From: Ruminococcus sp.
Lineage (GTDB): Bacteria; Bacillota; Clostridia; Oscillospirales; Acutalibacteraceae
Length of the DNA: 12,289 nt
Assembly: GCA_022510985.1 (NCBI GenBank)
Contig: JAFLSL010000014.1
Span: forward strand, 1 to 12,289
Reading direction: 5' to 3'
Shown: positions 6,292 through 12,289 of the stretch, in pieces
Position numbering within the stretch: the first letter of the stretch is position 1
Layout: every line of letters begins with the position of its first letter
The notes under the pieces: model-generated
What the model was told of the DNA's origin: nothing
The model's input: only the letters and a program-made list of their open reading frames with translations
Databases searched by the model: none
Program-made: the position numbers and the translations under genes

Positions 6292-8343
6292 CTAAAAACT
6301 ATTTTTTTTTGCACCGCTTACTATCTTGTAATAGGAGTTGGATGTGATTTTATATACAACAGCATAAATAATTGCGAAAATAATAAAGCAGGCAATTGAT
6401 GTAAGCATAAAGAGAGAGGTGTTATACAAACCGAACATTATAATTATTTTGCTGATTAGGGGAAATGCAAAAGTAAGGTGAAGTCCGGAAATTATCAAAG
6501 GTAGAAAGAAAACCGTTAAAAGCTGTGAGTTTATGCTTTTGCGAAGTTCACGTTTTGTCATACCGATTTTCTGCATAATTTCAAATCTCGCCCGGTCCTC
6601 ATAGCCCTCGGAAATTTGTTTGTAGTAGATAATAAGCACAGCCGCAAAAATGAACACAAGGCTTAGTATTATTCCAAGATAAAACAACCCTCCGTTTAAA
6701 CTGTAGAAACTGTCTTTCTGAACTTCACGGCTCGAAATTCTTATGTAGTTAATGCTGTCCTCATCACTGTACTTATCAGTTTCCGTTGGTATATCTGAAA
6801 CCAGCTCCTTATATAGGGCAATTTGTTTATCCGTATCAAGTCCTGTGTCAAACTGATAGTATCGGGTAAAGGTAACCATTCTATCTCCGTTGTAATCCGC
6901 AAGTTTGTCTAATCCTTGTACAGCATAATCAATGTTCGGAACAATTAAATCTACTATAGGAAGAATATCAGTTTCCCCCTCTTTATCGAATATTCTATAA
7001 AGCCTTCTTTTTATTTTAAATGCATTTCCATTATTAAAAGAAATATTGTTTTCTGTATAGTCATATTTACTGGAATATAAAAAAGCCTCGCCGTCTTTAA
7101 GGCTTTCACTCGTGCCCATGGCCTGATTGTAATCCTCAAGCGAAATGAAATTAAACATCACAATATCGGAGTAGCTAAAATTCCCTTCCGCAGCGGTAAC
7201 GTCTGTTTCAACCGTGTTGCCTGTAACCAAACCTGCCACATATGCCTCGCCGTAATCAATCGCATTTTGGGGCTTAGTGTTATACCTTTCGGCAATTAAA
7301 CGAACCTCCTCGAGTATCATATTTGTTTCGGTTTTACTCTTTTCTGAAAGGTTGTCGCAATCAATTGTCAGATTAATTTCTTTTGGATAGCGGTTTTGGA
7401 TAGCGTCCTCAACCCCGATGTAAAGACTTGCGGTTGACGAAATCATTACAAGCACCATTGTAGCGAGGATACATATTGACGCAAGCCCTGCTCCGTTTCT
7501 CTTCATTCTGTAGACCATTGAAGAAACAGACACAAAATGATTTGATTTGTAATAATATTTTTTATTCTTTTGAAGAATTTTACAGAACAAAACCGAGCCT
7601 GAAATCATCGTTATGTATGTTCCGATAATAACCAGAATAACTGCAACAAATAACGCCAAAAGGGCAGAAATGGGGTTTTCGGTGCTGACAGAAAGAATGT
7701 AGCCGGTTGCTAAAATTAATACTCCTAAGATACCGAAAAACCAGTTTGCCTTTGGTGCTTTTTCGCCGACTGTTTCGCTTTTTAACAAAGAAATAGCATT
7801 TGAAAGTTTAATTTGACGCAGTGCATTGAGATACAAAAGAAAGAATATTACTCCAAAAACAAAAATTGACATAACAGCGGAATCTATTGACACCGATACG
7901 TTATAGGTAACTTCTCCCTGCATAACATAAATGAGAGAGAGCTCTGCCGTTTTTGACAAAACCATTCCGAGAAATAAACCTGCAATAATTGAAATAGCGT
8001 AAATTATCAGAACTTCCCAAAACAGAATTATGCTGATGTTGCTTTTTCCCATACCGAGAATATAAAATAAACCAAACTCTTTTTTACGTCTGCGAATGAG
8101 AAAAGAGTTAGTATAGAAAAGAAATATACAGGAAAAGATGGCGATTACCCATGTTCCAAAGTCGAGCATTTCTCTTATGGTTTCAATTCCCCTTACGTTA
8201 GATAGAGCATCTGTGCTCTGCAAAAACGACATAATATAGTACATCATCACCATTGCCACACAGGTTATGATATATGGCAGATATAATCGTCTGTTTTTTC
8301 TTATTCCGTCAAAGGCGAGATTTGGATAAAATCCTGCTTTCAT
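6292..8343 (-). CDS. BceB-like ABC transporter permease (FtsX family, peptide-antibiotic type)
   Basis: A 683-residue integral membrane permease of the Bce/Psd/Vra type. These transporters protect against cell-wall-active peptides such as bacitracin or lantibiotics and act as the sensor for the partner kinase. Hydrophobicity by eye gives ten membrane helices, near 20-41, 63-83, 103-128, 155-175, 201-220, 226-253, 286-311, 551-573, 607-630 and 642-665. The large extracellular domain between helices 7 and 8 (about 312-550) is the diagnostic feature of the family. FtsX-like cytoplasmic stretches RRRKKEFGLFYILGM (84-98) and ARFEIMQKIGMTKREL (585-600) precede helices 3 and 9. Its ATG overlaps the ATPase stop by 4 bases (ATGA), indicating coupled translation. 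A run of nine T's (plus strand 6302-6310) lies in its last codons. The inducing peptide cannot be read from sequence. Paralogues exist, so I give no gene symbol. Confidence 0.92.
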   Translation of the reverse strand: MKAGFYPNLAFDGIRKNRRLYLPYIITCVAMVMMYYIMSFLQSTDALSNVRGIETIREMLDFGTWVIAIFSCIFLFYTNSFLIRRRKKEFGLFYILGMGKSNISIILFWEVLIIYAISIIAGLFLGMVLSKTAELSLIYVMQGEVTYNVSVSIDSAVMSIFVFGVIFFLLYLNALRQIKLSNAISLLKSETVGEKAPKANWFFGILGVLILATGYILSVSTENPISALLALFVAVILVIIGTYITMISGSVLFCKILQKNKKYYYKSNHFVSVSSMVYRMKRNGAGLASICILATMVLVMISSTASLYIGVEDAIQNRYPKEINLTIDCDNLSEKSKTETNMILEEVRLIAERYNTKPQNAIDYGEAYVAGLVTGNTVETDVTAAEGNFSYSDIVMFNFISLEDYNQAMGTSESLKDGEAFLYSSKYDYTENNISFNNGNAFKIKRRLYRIFDKEGETDILPIVDLIVPNIDYAVQGLDKLADYNGDRMVTFTRYYQFDTGLDTDKQIALYKELVSDIPTETDKYSDEDSINYIRISSREVQKDSFYSLNGGLFYLGIILSLVFIFAAVLIIYYKQISEGYEDRARFEIMQKIGMTKRELRKSINSQLLTVFFLPLIISGLHLTFAFPLISKIIIMFGLYNTSLFMLTSIACFIIFAIIYAVVYKITSNSYYKIVSGAKKNSF

Positions 8344-9104
8344 TTTCTGTCACCGCCCGTTGTAAGAAGTGTAAGCGTGTTTGAAATTTTCTCATATAGC
8401 TGCTCATCTGTGCTATCGCCGCGGTAAATCTGATGATACACTTCGCCGTCCTTTATAAATAGAATCCTGTTCGCAAAGCTTGCCGCTTTTACGGAATGAG
8501 TAACCATTAATATAGTTTGTCCGCTTGCGTTTATAATATTGAACATTCTGAGCAGTTCGTCGGAAGCCTTTGAGTCAAGTGCACCTGTCGGTTCGTCGGC
8601 TAAAATAAGCTTTGGATTTGTGATAAGTGCTCTTGCTACTGCGGCTCTTTGTTTTTGTCCGCCTGAAACTTCGTACGGATATTTTTTTAGCAAATCATAG
8701 ATGCGGAGTTTTTCAGCTATAGGTTTAATTTTTGAAGCCATCTCTTTATGGCTTTTGCCCGATAAAACTAACGGAAGGAAAATATTATCCTCCAGAGTAA
8801 AGGTATCGAGTAGATTAAAATCCTGAAAAACAAAACCGAGGTTATTTCTGCGAAAAGCTGAAATTTGTGAATCTTTGATTTTGGATAAATCCTTTCCGTC
8901 AAGGATAACATTTCCGTTTGTCGGCTTGTCGAGTGCGGCCAGAATGTTTAGCAAAGTTGTTTTGCCTGAGCCGGACTCGCCCATAATTGCAACATATTCA
9001 CCCGGCTCTACGCTAAAGTTTATGCTTTTTAATGCCTCAACCTTATTTCCGCCAAAACGTGTTGAATAAATCTTTTTAACTTTTTGTACTTCTAAAATAC
9101 TCAA
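8340..9104 (-). CDS. BceA-like ABC transporter ATP-binding protein
   Basis: A 254-residue cytoplasmic ATPase that powers the adjacent permease; MacB/LolD-type ABC subunit. Motifs: Walker A GESGSGKTT (42-50), Q-loop Gln94 in FVFQDFNLLD, signature VSGGQKQR (146-153), Walker B LILADE (166-171), D-loop GALD (174-177) and His203 in VTHS. The best start is the TTG at 9104: GGGAGG lies 7 bases upstream and the product then begins MSILEVQKVKKIY, like other BceA proteins. A longer frame from an ATG at 9221 overlaps the kinase stop, and its extra 39 residues encode only the promoter region and repeats, so I reject it. It has its own promoter with regulator-binding repeats in the 109-base gap after the kinase, and overlaps the permease by 4 bases. 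Confidence 0.94.
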   Translation of the reverse strand: MSILEVQKVKKIYSTRFGGNKVEALKSINFSVEPGEYVAIMGESGSGKTTLLNILAALDKPTNGNVILDGKDLSKIKDSQISAFRRNNLGFVFQDFNLLDTFTLEDNIFLPLVLSGKSHKEMASKIKPIAEKLRIYDLLKKYPYEVSGGQKQRAAVARALITNPKLILADEPTGALDSKASDELLRMFNIINASGQTILMVTHSVKAASFANRILFIKDGEVYHQIYRGDSTDEQLYEKISNTLTLLTTGGDRK

Positions 9105-9135
9105 TGTTTTTCCTCCCAAATAAATTATTGAGGAT

Positions 9136-9141
9136 ATTATA
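9136..9141 (-). promoter_or_regulatory. -10 element of the ABC transporter promoter
   Basis: TATAAT on the minus strand, about 32 bases upstream of the ATPase TTG start. At the correct distance (17 bp) the -35 position reads GGCGGT, which is far from TTGACA. A perfect -10 with no -35 is what one expects of a promoter that depends on an activator, here the response regulator encoded upstream. Confidence 0.65.
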
Positions 9142-9149
9142 ACAAAATC

Positions 9150-9186
9150 GGGAAATGTACCGCCATAGAATCGGCTTACATTTCCC
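9150..9186. repeat. Perfect 10-bp inverted repeat around the ABC promoter -35 position
   Basis: GGGAAATGTA (9150-9159) and TACATTTCCC (9177-9186) are exact inverted copies separated by 17 bp. They flank the missing -35 of the ABC transporter promoter. It could be a protein-binding site. As RNA in read-through transcripts from the kinase gene it could form a hairpin, but no T-run follows the stem, so it is not a standard terminator. Confidence 0.7.
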
Positions 9187-9211
9187 CGCATAAATCTTAC
9201 ATTTTCGTAAG
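9175..9211 (-). promoter_or_regulatory. BceR-like response-regulator operator: main box plus 21-bp phased half-site
   Basis: CTTACATTTTCGTAAG (9196-9211) is an inverted repeat CTTAC-N6-GTAAG. Read as TTACA-N4-CGTAA it is one base from the published BceR-like consensus TNACA-N4-TGTAA. The half-site CTTACATTT is repeated exactly at 9175-9183, 21 bp (two helical turns) closer to the promoter. This resembles the main-plus-secondary site arrangement described for Bacillus Bce promoters. It begins inside the last codon bases of the kinase gene region and lies upstream of the -35-less ABC promoter. I infer that the regulator at 10200-10883 binds here. Confidence 0.68.
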
Positions 9212-9213
9212 TT

Positions 9214-10203
9214 TTATTCATATTTGATTTTGTGTTGACTTAAATCAAGAAAAATTTTTGACCCCTTATCAGGTTTTGACTCGACCTTAATATCAATACT
9301 AAGATTATTACATATTCTTTTGCATAGATATAACCCGAGTCCGCTCGAATGTGTATCGCAACGTCCGTTGTAGCCTGTGTAGCCGCGTTCAAAAATCCTC
9401 GGCAAATCCTCGTTTGATATGCCGATTCCCGTATCTTCTATACAAAGGATTCCGAACTGAGGCATACATATTTTAATCGTTCCCTTTTTTGTGTATTTCA
9501 GGGCATTTGAGAGTAACTGCTCAATTACAAAAGCAAACCACTTCTCGTCAGTAATAATCTTAAAATCACAAGGCTTGAAATCAAGAGAGATTTTTCTGTT
9601 GATAAACTCGGACGAAAATTTTTTTACCGATTTTTTAATTATATTGTCAATATTGTATTCCTTAAAAACATAGTCGCTCGACTCAGAATCCAGTCGCAAA
9701 AAAGCGAGTACCATTTCCACATACTGCTCAATTCTGAATAAATCCGAGATAATTGTCCTTGAAAGCGTACTGTCGTCATTCTGCAAAGTAAGTCGCATTG
9801 AGGCAATCGGAGTCTTAATCTGATGAGCCCATATTGTGTAATAATCAATCATATCATTGTATTTGGTACTTGTATAATGTTCAAGATTGCTGACTTCTGT
9901 TTTGAGTTTTTTTAATATCTCATTATAGTCATCCTCATAAATCGAATCTGTTTTTGGAAAATATGTTATCATATCAGCGGTTAAGCTTTGTATTCTCAAC
10001 AGCTCATTATGCTTTGCCTTCATTTTGATATAATCAATAATAATTATAACAATCCCAAGCAGAACACAAAGCACTGTCGGATACAAAACTGCCTCAATCG
10101 GAAGTCTAAACAGAAAAAAGGAAATCGAAAATATTAGACTGAACAAGAGAAAAGTTAGAATTACTATTCGCTTTTCTTTAAGATATGCTTTAAAAAATTT
10201 CAT
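9214..10203 (-). CDS. BceS-like intramembrane-sensing histidine kinase
   Basis: A 329-residue membrane sensor kinase. Two helices (about 12-32 and 36-58) are joined by a loop of only a few residues, so it has almost no extracellular part and cannot bind ligand itself. In known Bce systems such kinases are switched by the transporter. The phosphoacceptor is His127 in WAHQIKTPIA; the N-box is EQLLSNALKY (228-237, Asn233), then DTGIG (257-261) and SSGLGLYLCK (286-295) of the ATP-binding domain. Its ATG overlaps the regulator stop by 4 bases (ATGA), and AGAGGA lies 6 bases upstream of the start. It is expressed with the regulator; read-through into the ABC genes is possible because I see no terminator after it. 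Confidence 0.94.
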   Translation of the reverse strand: MKFFKAYLKEKRIVILTFLLFSLIFSISFFLFRLPIEAVLYPTVLCVLLGIVIIIIDYIKMKAKHNELLRIQSLTADMITYFPKTDSIYEDDYNEILKKLKTEVSNLEHYTSTKYNDMIDYYTIWAHQIKTPIASMRLTLQNDDSTLSRTIISDLFRIEQYVEMVLAFLRLDSESSDYVFKEYNIDNIIKKSVKKFSSEFINRKISLDFKPCDFKIITDEKWFAFVIEQLLSNALKYTKKGTIKICMPQFGILCIEDTGIGISNEDLPRIFERGYTGYNGRCDTHSSGLGLYLCKRICNNLSIDIKVESKPDKGSKIFLDLSQHKIKYE

Positions 10204-10883
10204 TTTATTTCCTCTGATATGATATATCCTACGCCGAATTTCGTTGTTATAAAATCATTAAGCCCTGCTAAATCAAGCTTTTTTCTCAGACGGTTGACAT
10301 TAACGGTAAGTGTGTTTTCGTCGACAAAGCTGTCTGTTTCCCACAAACGCTCCATAAGTCTTTCACGGCTGACAACTACGTTTTTGTTTTCCATAAGGCA
10401 GAGAAGAATTCGATACTCGTTTTTTGTAAGAGAAATCTTCTCGTCATTATAAGTAAGGGTGTTATCGCTCGTGTTTAGGAAAGCCCCTCTGTGTTCAATC
10501 ACAGGAACATTTTCAGAAAAATCGTAGCAGCGGCGAAGCATAGCCTGAATTTTAGCCGTAAGCACGCTCCGGTCAAATGGTTTAGAAATAAAATCATCCG
10601 CTCCCATATTCATAGCCATTACAATATTCATATTGTCTGCCGCTGAGGATATAAAGATAATCGGCACTTTTGAGATTTTCCTTATTTCACTGCACCAATG
10701 ATATCCGTTGAAGAATGGCAGAGATATATCAAGCAGAATTATGTGCGGTTGGAAATCGGCAAACTCCGTAAGTACATTTCGGAAATTTTCTACTATGTGA
10801 GTTTCAAGATTCCAGCTTTCTGCCTGTTCTTTGATTGCATTGGCGATTCCGTAATCATCTTCAATGATAAGTAGTTTATACAT
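10200..10883 (-). CDS. BceR-like OmpR-family response regulator
   Basis: A 227-residue cytoplasmic DNA-binding regulator. The receiver domain (1-115) has the acidic pair Glu8/Asp9/Asp10, phosphoacceptor Asp52 in ILLDISLP, Ser80 and Lys101 in SKPFD. The OmpR-type winged helix occupies about 127-227, with recognition-region residues DENTLTVNVNRLRKKL (188-203). I chose the ATG at 10883 (MYKLLIIEDD). The ATG at 10901, which would add six residues, lies only 11 bases after the -10 hexamer and would leave almost no leader. GGTGGTGAGGGA just before 10883 can serve as ribosome site. It is translationally coupled to the kinase and predicted to activate the ABC promoter near 9136. I see no copy of the TTACA box upstream of its own gene, so autoregulation through that motif is not apparent. 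Confidence 0.94.
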   Translation of the reverse strand: MYKLLIIEDDYGIANAIKEQAESWNLETHIVENFRNVLTEFADFQPHIILLDISLPFFNGYHWCSEIRKISKVPIIFISSAADNMNIVMAMNMGADDFISKPFDRSVLTAKIQAMLRRCYDFSENVPVIEHRGAFLNTSDNTLTYNDEKISLTKNEYRILLCLMENKNVVVSRERLMERLWETDSFVDENTLTVNVNRLRKKLDLAGLNDFITTKFGVGYIISEEIK

Positions 10884-10912
10884 TCCCTCACCACCATTCA
10901 TAATTGGAATTC

Positions 10913-10921
10913 ATTATAGCA
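10913..10921 (-). promoter_or_regulatory. Extended -10 promoter of the regulator-kinase operon
   Basis: The minus strand reads TGCTATAAT, a TGN-TATAAT extended -10. The -35 position (TAGATT at 17 bp) is weak, which extended -10 promoters tolerate. The start is expected near 10906, giving a leader of about 22 bases to the ATG at 10883. This suggests steady, moderate expression of the two-component pair. Confidence 0.62.
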
Positions 10922-10960
10922 TATCTGTTTTTAAAAATCTATTAAATTTTTTAAGACGAG

Positions 10961-10997
10961 AAAAAGTGCCAATCAAGTAAAACACTTGGCTGGCACT
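10961..10997 (-). terminator. Intrinsic terminator after the aldo/keto reductase gene
   Basis: On the minus strand AGTGCCAGCCAAG (10997-10985) pairs with CTTGATTGGCACT (10977-10965). It has one G-U pair, one C-A mismatch and a 7-base loop, and is followed by TTTTTCTC. It lies about 20 bases past the reductase stop and just before the regulator-kinase promoter, so it separates the two transcripts. Confidence 0.85.
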
Positions 10998-11016
10998 CAT
11001 TATTATATTTAAATTT

Positions 11017-11934
11017 TTACGGGAGAATATGTCCTGCAGAAAGATATAGCTTATACCATTCCTCACGTGTCAGGTTTATCTCTGCCGCTTTGGCAATTTC
11101 GCTAAGCCTTTGCGAGTTTATTGTTCCGGCAATAGTTTGGATTTTAGCAGGATGTCTTAGTATCCACGCCGCGGCAATTGTCGTTTTTGACGCATTATAT
11201 TTTGCACTTAGCTCGCCGAGCGTCCAGTTAAGGTCGGGGAATTTTTCGTTGCTGTCGACGAATACGCCGTTTGTGCTTTGGAATGGCGACCATGCCTGAA
11301 CAGTTATATTATTCAGTCTGCAATAGTCGAGAACATCGCCGTCTCTGTTAACAGCACCGTCGGTCATCATATTTGCCTCAAGACCTGTTGAAATCATACT
11401 TGAAAATGGAATACTAAGCTGCATTTGGTTAGCTTGAATATCCTGTTTTACATATTTTTTCAAAAGTTCAATCTGCGACGGCTTATGGTTTGATACACCG
11501 AAATAACGCACTTTGCCCGAGCTTTCTAATTTATCAAACGCAGCGGCTACTTCCTCCGGCTCTACAAGTGCGTCCGGTCTGTGCAGAAGAAGTATATCAA
11601 GATAATCTGTGTTCAGTCTTTTGAGTATTCCGTCGACAGATTTTATTATGTAGTCGTATGAAAAGTCATACATTTTACCCGGAACTATTCCGCATTTTGA
11701 TTGGATTATAATTTTTTCTCTCGGGATTGAAAGTGCTTTAATAGCCCTTGCAAATCTGCTTTCACATTCTCCGCCGCCGTAAATGTCGGCGTGGTCAAAT
11801 AAATTTATACCTAAATCAAGGCATTGTTGAATATAATATGTGGTGGCGTTCTCATCGAGATTTGATAAACGCATACAGCCTAAGCCGATAACGGGTACCT
11901 GCAAATCAGTTGAACCGAATTTTATAGTTTTCAT
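11017..11934 (-). CDS. Aldo/keto reductase family oxidoreductase (YdhF-like)
   Basis: A 305-residue cytoplasmic NAD(P)H-dependent oxidoreductase with the TIM-barrel AKR fold, close in length and pattern to E. coli YdhF. The catalytic tetrad is complete: Asp47 and Tyr52 in FDHADIYGG, Lys80 in IIQSKCG and His118 in LLLHRPD. The usual VRYFGVSNH strand is at 142-150, and the cofactor-binding C-terminal segment near IAGTINSQRL contains the expected small residues and arginine. The natural substrate cannot be predicted. I chose the ATG at 11934 because AGAGGA lies 8 bases upstream and the product then starts MKTIKFGSTDLQVP, the usual AKR N-terminus; the longer frame from 12012 would read through its own promoter. 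It has its own promoter and terminator, so it is a single-gene transcript. Confidence 0.93.
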   Translation of the reverse strand: MKTIKFGSTDLQVPVIGLGCMRLSNLDENATTYYIQQCLDLGINLFDHADIYGGGECESRFARAIKALSIPREKIIIQSKCGIVPGKMYDFSYDYIIKSVDGILKRLNTDYLDILLLHRPDALVEPEEVAAAFDKLESSGKVRYFGVSNHKPSQIELLKKYVKQDIQANQMQLSIPFSSMISTGLEANMMTDGAVNRDGDVLDYCRLNNITVQAWSPFQSTNGVFVDSNEKFPDLNWTLGELSAKYNASKTTIAAAWILRHPAKIQTIAGTINSQRLSEIAKAAEINLTREEWYKLYLSAGHILP

Positions 11935-11965
11935 TGTGTTTTCCTCTGCGAAATAATTTATCAAA

Positions 11966-11994
11966 ATTATATCATTAGCCTGATTTGCTGTCAA
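11966..11994 (-). promoter_or_regulatory. Consensus promoter of the aldo/keto reductase gene
   Basis: On the minus strand, TTGACA (11994-11989), 17 bp, TATAAT (11971-11966): a perfect consensus sigma-A promoter. The start is expected near 11959, about 25 bases before the ATG at 11934. It begins 23 bases after the stop codon of the upstream ECF gene. Confidence 0.88.
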
Positions 11995-12017
11995 CGATAT
12001 AATAAGGAACACAAAGC

Positions 12018-12289
12018 TTATTTAAAAATTAAATCTGTAGCTTTTCTGAGCGGAACTATTACAATAAGAACAATTATACTCGCTGTCGTAACCTGAACTA
12101 TGTTTCCGGGAATTGAAGCCATGGGTATCATTATATTCTGATATATGATTGCCTCGGCTATATAATAGCCTGCAATTTTAATCGCAAGTGCCGACAAAAT
12201 TGCAATAATATACCAACCGAACTTGTTTTTGTGTTCAGCAATCAGCCCTACAACATAACCCATCGCTGCGACTGTTATAAGTGTAAACG
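12018..12289 (-). CDS. ECF transporter S component, C-terminal part (partial at window edge)
   Basis: The last 90 residues or so of a small, very hydrophobic membrane protein; the frame is open to the window edge, with no stop upstream of the internal Met codon at 12263. It shows at least three membrane stretches. The segment AGYYIAEAIIYQNIMIPMASIPGNIVQVTTASIIV, given here in outline (GYY-AEA...ASIPGN-VQ), is the typical C-terminal signature of energy-coupling-factor transporter S components, the substrate-binding subunits for vitamins and similar micronutrients. It ends with a basic tail (PLRKATDLIFK, TAA at 12018). The substrate cannot be told from this fragment. I see no terminator after it, so its transcript may run into the reductase gene. 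Confidence 0.75.
   Translation of the reverse strand, partial: FTLITVAAMGYVVGLIAEHKNKFGWYIIAILSALAIKIAGYYIAEAIIYQNIMIPMASIPGNIVQVTTASIIVLIVIVPLRKATDLIFK

Noticed and set aside
6302..6310. Nine-T run in the permease C-terminus as a programmed frameshift or phase-variation site
   Set aside because: It affects only the last few residues after the final membrane helix, so slippage would hardly change the protein.
9105..9221. ATG at 9221 as start of the ABC ATPase, or a separate small gene here
   Set aside because: The extra 39 codons cover the operator, the inverted repeat and the -10; no ABC N-terminus looks like this, while TTG at 9104 has GGGAGG in front.
1..12289. CRISPR array, insertion sequence, prophage or tRNA
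   Set aside because: No regularly spaced repeats, no transposase or integrase, no terminal repeats with target duplication and no tRNA-like fold were seen.

Overview
The window looks like a chromosomal segment of an anaerobic Firmicute of the class Clostridia, probably in the Ruminococcus/Oscillospiraceae neighbourhood. I infer this from the type III glutamine synthetase, the ammonium transporter fused to a PII domain, the BceRSAB-type module, the ECF transporter subunit, the moderately low G+C, strong AGGAGG-like ribosome sites and textbook TTGACA/TATAAT promoters. No genus can be fixed from the sequence alone. No tRNA, rRNA, transposase, phage gene or CRISPR array is visible.

Region 1 (1-5473) is a nitrogen-assimilation locus. 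The 5' part of gltB (glutamate synthase large subunit, leftward, cut by the window edge) diverges from glnN (type III glutamine synthetase) followed by an ammonium transporter with a C-terminal PII sensor domain (rightward). Ammonium enters through Amt, GlnN makes glutamine, and GltB turns glutamine plus 2-oxoglutarate into glutamate. The 324-base divergent spacer holds two strong promoters that share a 13-base motif at the -35. On the glnN side it also holds a short leader with an intrinsic terminator overlapped by a 5-bp, hexaloop hairpin that fits the ANTAR antiterminator pattern (A at loop position 1, G at position 4). A strong terminator closes the glnN-amt unit.

Region 2 (5580-6276) is a leftward AlkD-like DNA alkylation repair gene with its own promoter.

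Region 3 (6292-10921) is a leftward four-gene peptide-antibiotic sensing and detoxification module of the BceRSAB type: response regulator, short two-helix sensor kinase, ABC ATPase and a 10-helix permease with a large extracellular domain. The regulator and kinase overlap by 4 bases, as do ATPase and permease. Between kinase and ATPase lies a second promoter with a good -10 but no -35, preceded by a BceR-like box. One half of that box recurs exactly 21 bp away, as expected for an activated promoter.

Region 4 (10961-12289) holds a leftward aldo/keto reductase with a perfect consensus promoter and a terminator, and the C-terminal end of an ECF transporter S component that runs off the window edge.
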